Part shown: positions 59,179-64,000 of the stretch, one piece after another
How the letters are laid out: every line of letters starts with the position of its first letter
Position numbering within the stretch: the first letter of the stretch is position 1
Assembly: GCF_009769165.1 (NCBI RefSeq)
Contig: NZ_CP043476.1
Coordinates: 3,665,001-3,729,000, forward strand
Direction: 5' to 3'
Source: Xanthomonas hyacinthi
GTDB taxonomy: Bacteria; Pseudomonadota; Gammaproteobacteria; Xanthomonadales; Xanthomonadaceae
DNA: 64,000 bases
The notes under the pieces: model-generated
The model's input: the letters and a program-made list of their open reading frames with translations, nothing else
Told to the model about the DNA's origin: nothing
Databases searched by the model: none
Position numbers and translations under genes: made by a program

Positions 59179-60272
59179 GCGCGCCCGCACAGCCGCTGCA
59201 GACGGTGCTGGCCGAGCAACCGGCCCGCACCGGCGTGCGCGGCACCCGCGATGCGCGCATCGATGCGGCCAAGGCGCTGGCGATCCTGCTGGTGGTGTTC
59301 GGCCACGCCAAAGGCATCCCGCAGGCCTATGTGATCCTGGCCTACAGCTTCCATGTGCCGATGTTCTTCGTGCTGTCCGGCTGGGTCGGTGAGGCGTTCG
59401 GCAAGCGGCCGCTGGGCATGGCGACCTGGACCAAGCTGGCGCGCAGCCTGCTGCTGCCGTATCTGGCGTTCTTTCTGGTCGCGTACGCGTACTGGATGCT
59501 GACTCGCAACATCGGTTCCAAGGCGCAGCTGTGGGGCGACCGGCCGTGGTGGGAACCGCTGCTGGGCCTGGTCAGCGGCATCGGACCCAAGCTGTACGTG
59601 ATGCCGGTGCTGTGGTTCCTGCCGGCGCTGTTCGTGACCACGCTGAGCTATCTGTACCTGCGCCGGCGCCTGTCGCTGGACGCGCTGGCGCTGCTGTCCC
59701 TGCTGCTGGCCTGGGGCTGGGCGATCTGGTTCCCGACCCAGGATTACCGGCTTCCGTTTGCGCTGGATGTACTCCCGGTGTCGTTGTGCTTCTTCGCGAT
59801 CGGCGCGGCCGCGGCCAAGCGCAGCGGCCAGTTGCCGACCAGTCGCACTGGCAATGCCGTGGCGGCGTTGCTGCTCGCGGCGGCGTGGTTCGCGATCGCC
59901 TGGAACAACGGCCGGGTGGACGTGAACATGATGAAGTTCGGCCATTCGCCGCTCGGCTTCCTCGCCGCCAGCCTGCTCGGCAGCGCGATGGCGCTGTGCG
60001 CGGCGCGGCTGGTGCAGGACTGGGCGTGGCTGCAGTGGATCGGACGCAACACCTTGCTGATCCTGTGCACGCATACGCTGCTGTTCTCGATCATGGCCGG
60101 GGTGGCCAGCCGTACCGGCCTGGTCCGCGGCGATGCCTGGGGTCCGGCCTGGGCGGTGTCGGTGAGCGTGTTCGCGGTGCTCGCCAGCGTGCCGATCCGC
60201 GCGGTGATCGTGCGCCTGGCGCCGTGGATGATCGGGCTGCGACGCGAGCCGGCACGGCTGGAGGCGCCCTGA
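59175..60272 (+). CDS. gumF: Xanthan acetyltransferase GumF
   Basis: 365 residues, acyltransferase-3 fold with about ten membrane helices. The family start is RDARIDAAKALAILLVVFGH with the conserved histidine, then SFHVPMFFVLSGW. GumF acetylates the internal mannose. A second acetyltransferase gene, gumG, normally follows it; here gumH comes next after 43 bp. Confidence 0.9.
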   Translation: MSAPAQPLQTVLAEQPARTGVRGTRDARIDAAKALAILLVVFGHAKGIPQAYVILAYSFHVPMFFVLSGWVGEAFGKRPLGMATWTKLARSLLLPYLAFFLVAYAYWMLTRNIGSKAQLWGDRPWWEPLLGLVSGIGPKLYVMPVLWFLPALFVTTLSYLYLRRRLSLDALALLSLLLAWGWAIWFPTQDYRLPFALDVLPVSLCFFAIGAAAAKRSGQLPTSRTGNAVAALLLAAAWFAIAWNNGRVDVNMMKFGHSPLGFLAASLLGSAMALCAARLVQDWAWLQWIGRNTLLILCTHTLLFSIMAGVASRTGLVRGDAWGPAWAVSVSVFAVLASVPIRAVIVRLAPWMIGLRREPARLEAP

Positions 60273-60315
60273 TGGCGCCGTCGCAATGTTGTGCACTGGC
60301 GCACGGGAGCGAGCG

Positions 60316-61449
60316 ATGAAGGTGGTCCACGTCGTGCGCCAGTTCCATCCGTCCGTGGGCGGCATGGAGGAGGTCGCGCTGAACATCGCGCGGCGGCATC
60401 TGCAGCAGGGCCGCGATCAGGTCGAGGTGGTCACCCTGGACCGGGTCTTCACCCGGCCGCAGGAGCGGCTGGCGCAGCGCGATGCCTACCAGGGCGTGCC
60501 GATCCTGCGGCTGCCGTTCCGCGGCTCCTCGCGCTATCCGCTGGCGCCGAAGGTGCTGGCCGCGCTGCGCGGCGCCGATCTGGTGCACGTGCACGGCATC
60601 GATTTCTTCTACGACTTCCTGGCCTTGACCCGGGTCCTGCATGGCACGCCGATGATCGTCTCCACCCATGGCGGTTTCTTCCATACCACCTATGCCTCGC
60701 GGCTGAAGATGCTGTGGTTCAAGACCCTGACCCGGGCCTCGGCCTGGGCCTATGCGCGGGTCGTGGCGACCAGCGAGAACGACGGCCAGGTGTTCTCCGC
60801 GGTGGTCGCGCCGCAGCGCCTGCGGGTGATCGAGAACGGCGTGGACGTCGGCAAGTTCGCCGGGCAGGGCAGCGCGACGCCGGGGCGCACGCTGATCTAT
60901 TTCGGGCGTTGGTCGGTCAACAAGGGCCTGCTGCAGACGCTGGACCTGCTGCGCGCGCTGGCGGCGCAGGATCCGGCATGGCAGCTGATCGTGGCCGGGC
61001 GCGAATACGACTTCAGCCAGGCCGACCTGCTGCAGGCGATCGCCGAACGCGGGCTGCAGGAGCGCGTGCAGCTGCACGCGGCGCCGTCGCAGGAGGAATT
61101 GGCGCGGCTGCTCGGCAGCGCGCAGTATTTCGTATGCCTGTCGCGGCACGAGGGCTTCGGCCTGGCCGCGGTCGAGGCGATGAGCGCCGGCCTGCTGCCG
61201 GTGCTGAGCGATATCCCGCCGTTCGCGCGCCTGGTGCGCGAATCGGCGCAGGGGGTGCTGGTGGATGCGGCCGATCCGCAGCGTGCCGCCGACGCGGTGC
61301 AGGCCTATGCGGCCGCGACCGATGCGAGCTTCGCCGCGCAGCGGCAGGCGGCCATGGCCTATGCGCAGCGCTACGACTGGGAGCACGTGGTCGGCGCCTA
61401 TCTGAACGAATACCACGCGGCACTGGGCACCGCGGAGGGCGCGCGATGA
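60316..61449 (+). CDS. gumH: Alpha-1,3-mannosyltransferase GumH (GT4)
   Basis: 377 residues, GT-B fold. The N-terminal half has VVRQFHPSVGGMEEVALNIA and the C-terminal GT4 motif with the E-x7-E glutamates is HEGFGLAAVEAMSAG. It transfers the first mannose to cellobiosyl-lipid. ATG 60316 is the family start. ATGA overlap with gumI. Confidence 0.94.
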   Translation: MKVVHVVRQFHPSVGGMEEVALNIARRHLQQGRDQVEVVTLDRVFTRPQERLAQRDAYQGVPILRLPFRGSSRYPLAPKVLAALRGADLVHVHGIDFFYDFLALTRVLHGTPMIVSTHGGFFHTTYASRLKMLWFKTLTRASAWAYARVVATSENDGQVFSAVVAPQRLRVIENGVDVGKFAGQGSATPGRTLIYFGRWSVNKGLLQTLDLLRALAAQDPAWQLIVAGREYDFSQADLLQAIAERGLQERVQLHAAPSQEELARLLGSAQYFVCLSRHEGFGLAAVEAMSAGLLPVLSDIPPFARLVRESAQGVLVDAADPQRAADAVQAYAAATDASFAAQRQAAMAYAQRYDWEHVVGAYLNEYHAALGTAEGAR

Positions 61450-62495
61450 GCGGCGAACCGCGCTGCAGCGGCGATGCGCGCGTGGCCGGCCCGGCGATCA
61501 GCGTGCTGCTGTCGACCGAACGGCCGACCGCGACCACCAATCCCTACCTGACCCAGCTGTATGCGGCGTTGCCGCAGCAGGTGCAGCTGCGCTTCTTCTC
61601 GATGCGCGCGGCGCTGCTGTCGCGCTACGACGTGCTGCACGTGCATTGGCCGGAATACATGATGCGGCACCGCACCGGCCTGGGCACGCTGGCCAAGCAG
61701 GCGTGCATGGCGCTGCTGCTGCTGCGGCTCAGGTTCGGCGGTGTGCCGCTGGTGCGCACCCTGCACAACGTGGCCCCGCACGAGGACAAGGGCTGGCGCG
61801 AGCGCCTGCTGCTGCGCTGGACCGACCGCCTGACCGCGCGCTGGATCCGCATCAACGCGACCACGCCCGAGCGCGCGCCGGCCACCGACACCATCCTGCA
61901 CGGCCACTACCGCGACTGGTACGCGGCGATGCCGCAGCCGCCGCGGGTGCGCGGACGCCTGCTGCACTTCGGCCTGCTGCGCCCGTACAAGGGCGTGGAG
62001 ACGCTGATCGCCACGCTGCAGGGCCTGCCCGATCCGGCGCTGAGCCTGCGCATCGCCGGCAATCCGATCAATTCGGAGATCCGCGCCGTGGTCGAACAGG
62101 CCTGCGCCGCCGATCCGCGGATCAGCGCGCGCCTGCAGTACGTGGAAGACGAGGTGCTGGCGCGCGAGGTCGGCGAGGCCGAACTGGTGGTGCTGCCGTA
62201 CCGGCAGATGCACAACTCCGGCACGCTGCTGCTGGCCTTGTCGCTGGCGCGGCCGGTGCTGGCGCCGTGGAGCGCGGCCAATGCGGCGATCGCCGAAGAG
62301 GTCGGGCCGCAGTGGGTGCTGCTGTACCAGGACGAGCTGAATGCAGTGCAGCTGGCCAACGCACTGGCGCAGGCGCAGCGCCTGCCCGCCGACGCGGTGC
62401 CGGACCTGTCGCGGCGCGACTGGAGCGCGATCGGCCTGCAGCACTACCGCAGCTATCTGGATGCGCGCGGCGTGCGCAGCGAGGCGCCGGCATGA
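61446..62495 (+). CDS. gumI: Beta-mannosyltransferase GumI
   Basis: 349 residues, the same length as X. campestris GumI. A GT-B-like fold (DVLHVHWPEYMMRHRTGLG, VRTLHNVAPHEDKGW, LLHFGLLRPYKGVETLIATL, VVLPYRQMHNSGTLLLALSL) is evident. It adds the terminal mannose of the side chain. Short overlaps with gumH and gumJ indicate coupled translation. Confidence 0.92.
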   Translation: MSGEPRCSGDARVAGPAISVLLSTERPTATTNPYLTQLYAALPQQVQLRFFSMRAALLSRYDVLHVHWPEYMMRHRTGLGTLAKQACMALLLLRLRFGGVPLVRTLHNVAPHEDKGWRERLLLRWTDRLTARWIRINATTPERAPATDTILHGHYRDWYAAMPQPPRVRGRLLHFGLLRPYKGVETLIATLQGLPDPALSLRIAGNPINSEIRAVVEQACAADPRISARLQYVEDEVLAREVGEAELVVLPYRQMHNSGTLLLALSLARPVLAPWSAANAAIAEEVGPQWVLLYQDELNAVQLANALAQAQRLPADAVPDLSRRDWSAIGLQHYRSYLDARGVRSEAPA

Positions 62496-63997
62496 GCGCG
62501 GCCGAATCGCCGGGTCCCGCAGCACCGCCGCAGCGCAGCCTCGGCGCGCGCGCGGCCGGTGGCGCGGCGGTGACCATGGCCGGGCAGCTGGCGAAGATGG
62601 TGGTGCAGTTCGGCGGCATCGTGCTGCTGGCGCGGCTGCTGACCCCTTACGACTACGGCCTGATGGCGATGGTCACCGCGATCGTCGGCATGGCCGAGAT
62701 CCTGCGCGACTTCGGCCTGTCCTCGGCCGCGATCCAGGCCAAGCACGTCAGCCGCGAGCAGCGCGACAACCTGTTCTGGATCAACAGCGGCATCGGCCTG
62801 GTGTTGGCGATCGTGGTGTTCCTGTCCTCGTCGTGGATCGCGCACTTCTATCGCGAGCCGGTGTTGCTGGGCATCTCGCAGGCGCTGGCGGTGACCTTCC
62901 TGCTCAACGGCATGACCACCCAGTACCGCGCGCATCTCAGCCGCGGGCTGCGCTTCGGCCAGGTGTCGCTGAGCGATGTCGGCGCGCAGGTCATGGGCCT
63001 GATCGCCGGGGTCGGCGTGGCCCTGGCCGGCTACGGCTACTGGGCGCTGGTGTGGCAGCAGGTGGTGCAGGCGCTGGTCAATCTGGCCATCGCCGGCGCC
63101 TGCGCGCGCTGGCTGCCGCGCGGCTACCGCCGCGACGCGCCGATGCGTGCGTTCCTGAGCTTCGGCTGGAACCTGATGGCCGCGCAGCTGCTCGGCTACG
63201 CCAGCCGCAACGTCGGCCAGGTGATCATCGGCCACCGCATCGGTGCCGAGGCGCTGGGCCTGTACAACCGCGCGTTCCAGCTGCTGATGATGCCGCTGAA
63301 CCAGATCAATGCGCCGGCCACCTCGGTGGCGCTGCCGGTGCTGTCGCAGCTGCAGGACGATCCGCCGCGCTTCGGCAGCTTCCTGCTGCGCGGGCAGACG
63401 GTGATGGTGCACCTGATCGTGGCGCTGTTCTCCTGCGCTTGCGCGCTGGCGTTGCCGCTGATCGTGCTGGTGCTCGGCGAACAATGGCGCCCGGCGGTGC
63501 CGCTGTTCCAGGTGCTGACCCTCGGCGGCATCTTCCAGACCGCCTCCTACGCCACCTACTGGGTGTTCCTGGCGCACGGCCTGATGCGCCAGCAGCTGGT
63601 GTACTCGGTGGTCGGGCGGGTGATGCTGATCGCCTGCATCTTCGCCGGCTCGGTGTGGGGCGTGATGGGCGTGACCGTCGGCTACACGCTGGGCCTGCTG
63701 GTGATGTGGCCGCTGTCGGTGATCTGGATTGCCAAGGTGGCGCCGCAGGTACCGGCGCTGGAGCTGTTCAACAACGGCCTGCGCGCGATCCTCGGCTACG
63801 GCGCGGCCGGTGTGGCGGCGTACTTCGCCGCGCAGCACTGGGGCGGCAGTTCGCTGTGGCAGCAGCTGGCGGTGGGCGCCGTGGCGATGGCGCTGGGCTG
63901 CGTGCTGGTGTTCGCGCTGTGGCCGGCATTCCGCCGCGACGTGATGGCGATCCTCAACATGCGCACGCTATTGCGCGATGCCAGGGCCAAGCGATGA
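62492..63997 (+). CDS. gumJ: Flippase GumJ (Wzx-like)
   Basis: 501 residues with about fourteen membrane segments, MOP superfamily, lipopolysaccharide exporter type (VVQFGGIVLLARLLTPYDYG, then FGLSSAAIQAKHVSREQRDN). It moves the lipid-linked pentasaccharide to the periplasmic side. The stop overlaps a further ATG at 63994. Confidence 0.94.
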   Translation: MSAAESPGPAAPPQRSLGARAAGGAAVTMAGQLAKMVVQFGGIVLLARLLTPYDYGLMAMVTAIVGMAEILRDFGLSSAAIQAKHVSREQRDNLFWINSGIGLVLAIVVFLSSSWIAHFYREPVLLGISQALAVTFLLNGMTTQYRAHLSRGLRFGQVSLSDVGAQVMGLIAGVGVALAGYGYWALVWQQVVQALVNLAIAGACARWLPRGYRRDAPMRAFLSFGWNLMAAQLLGYASRNVGQVIIGHRIGAEALGLYNRAFQLLMMPLNQINAPATSVALPVLSQLQDDPPRFGSFLLRGQTVMVHLIVALFSCACALALPLIVLVLGEQWRPAVPLFQVLTLGGIFQTASYATYWVFLAHGLMRQQLVYSVVGRVMLIACIFAGSVWGVMGVTVGYTLGLLVMWPLSVIWIAKVAPQVPALELFNNGLRAILGYGAAGVAAYFAAQHWGGSSLWQQLAVGAVAMALGCVLVFALWPAFRRDVMAILNMRTLLRDARAKR

Positions 63998-64000
63998 CGC
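63994..64000 (+). CDS. gumK: Probable start of gumK, cut by the window edge
   Basis: An ATG overlaps the gumJ stop (ATGA), the same coupling seen elsewhere in the cluster. gumK, the glucuronosyltransferase, is the next gene in known gum clusters. Only seven bases are present, so identity rests on order alone. Confidence 0.4.

Noticed and set aside
53796..63997. A novel biosynthetic cluster
   Set aside because: Every gene matches a known gum gene in the known order except for the absent gumG, so this is the xanthan-type pathway and not a new system.

Overview
The window is a GC-rich (roughly 68-70%) gammaproteobacterial chromosome segment that I assign to Xanthomonadaceae, most likely Xanthomonas. 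The strongest evidence is the gum (xanthan) polysaccharide cluster at the right end, in the order gumB-C-D-E-F-H-I-J. Further support comes from the gene order rpoE-rseA-mucD-lepA-lepB-DUF4845-rnc-era-recO, a TonB-dependent receptor beside plant-glycan hydrolases, and dispersed palindromic repeats. The missing gumG between gumF and gumH points, from memory, to an early-branching Xanthomonas lineage rather than X. campestris. That species-level statement is inference.

Layout. 0.2-6.9 kb: an exported M19 dipeptidase, an EF-G paralogue with an unusual leader, a small secreted protein, a glycosidase remnant, galM and a CcsA-like membrane protein. 7.0-13 kb: ffh, a 45-bp tandem repeat, a nitronate monooxygenase/aminotransferase pair, then the rpsP-rimM-trmD-rplS operon. 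13-21 kb: a MATE exporter, a small lipoprotein, hslR, katG with an OxyR-type promoter, and mutS. 21.6-31 kb: a carbohydrate-use region with a GH29 alpha-L-fucosidase pseudogene (broken by an 829-bp IS5-family element and by an internal deletion) and an intact minus-strand set of TonB receptor, GH53 endogalactanase and GH2 beta-galactosidase. 31-36.7 kb: a LysR regulator divergent from a YeiH exporter, a CDF metal exporter and fadJ. 36.9-46.1 kb: the envelope-stress sigma factor with its anti-sigma factor and MucD protease, then lepA, lepB, rnc, era and recO. 46.3-53.1 kb: a receiver-HPt protein, rlmD, a CYTH protein, a FrnE-type thioredoxin-fold protein, nagZ, a hypoxanthine phosphoribosyltransferase, mtnP, a cold-shock gene and a monooxygenase remnant. 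53.8-64.0 kb: gumB to gumJ, with gumK probably starting at the last bases.

How the genes work together. The TonB receptor, endogalactanase and beta-galactosidase form a plausible import-and-degrade set for beta-1,4-galactan of plant pectin; the fucosidase next to it is dead. The gum genes encode the priming transferase (gumD), two mannosyltransferases (gumH, gumI), an acetyltransferase (gumF), a flippase (gumJ), a polymerase (gumE) and export components (gumB, gumC). The sigma-E block carries a recognisable autoregulatory promoter.

Two dispersed repeat families shape the intergenic space. Family A is a palindrome of about 75 bp ending in GTGGGAGCG or GTAGGAGGG, with six copies; it lies between four of the convergent gene pairs. 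Family B is a GGGAATGGGGAAT/ATTCCCCATTCCC palindrome whose C-rich arm runs up to the start codons of trmD, the CYTH gene and frnE, which have no visible Shine-Dalgarno sequence. I saw no rRNA or tRNA gene and no CRISPR array.
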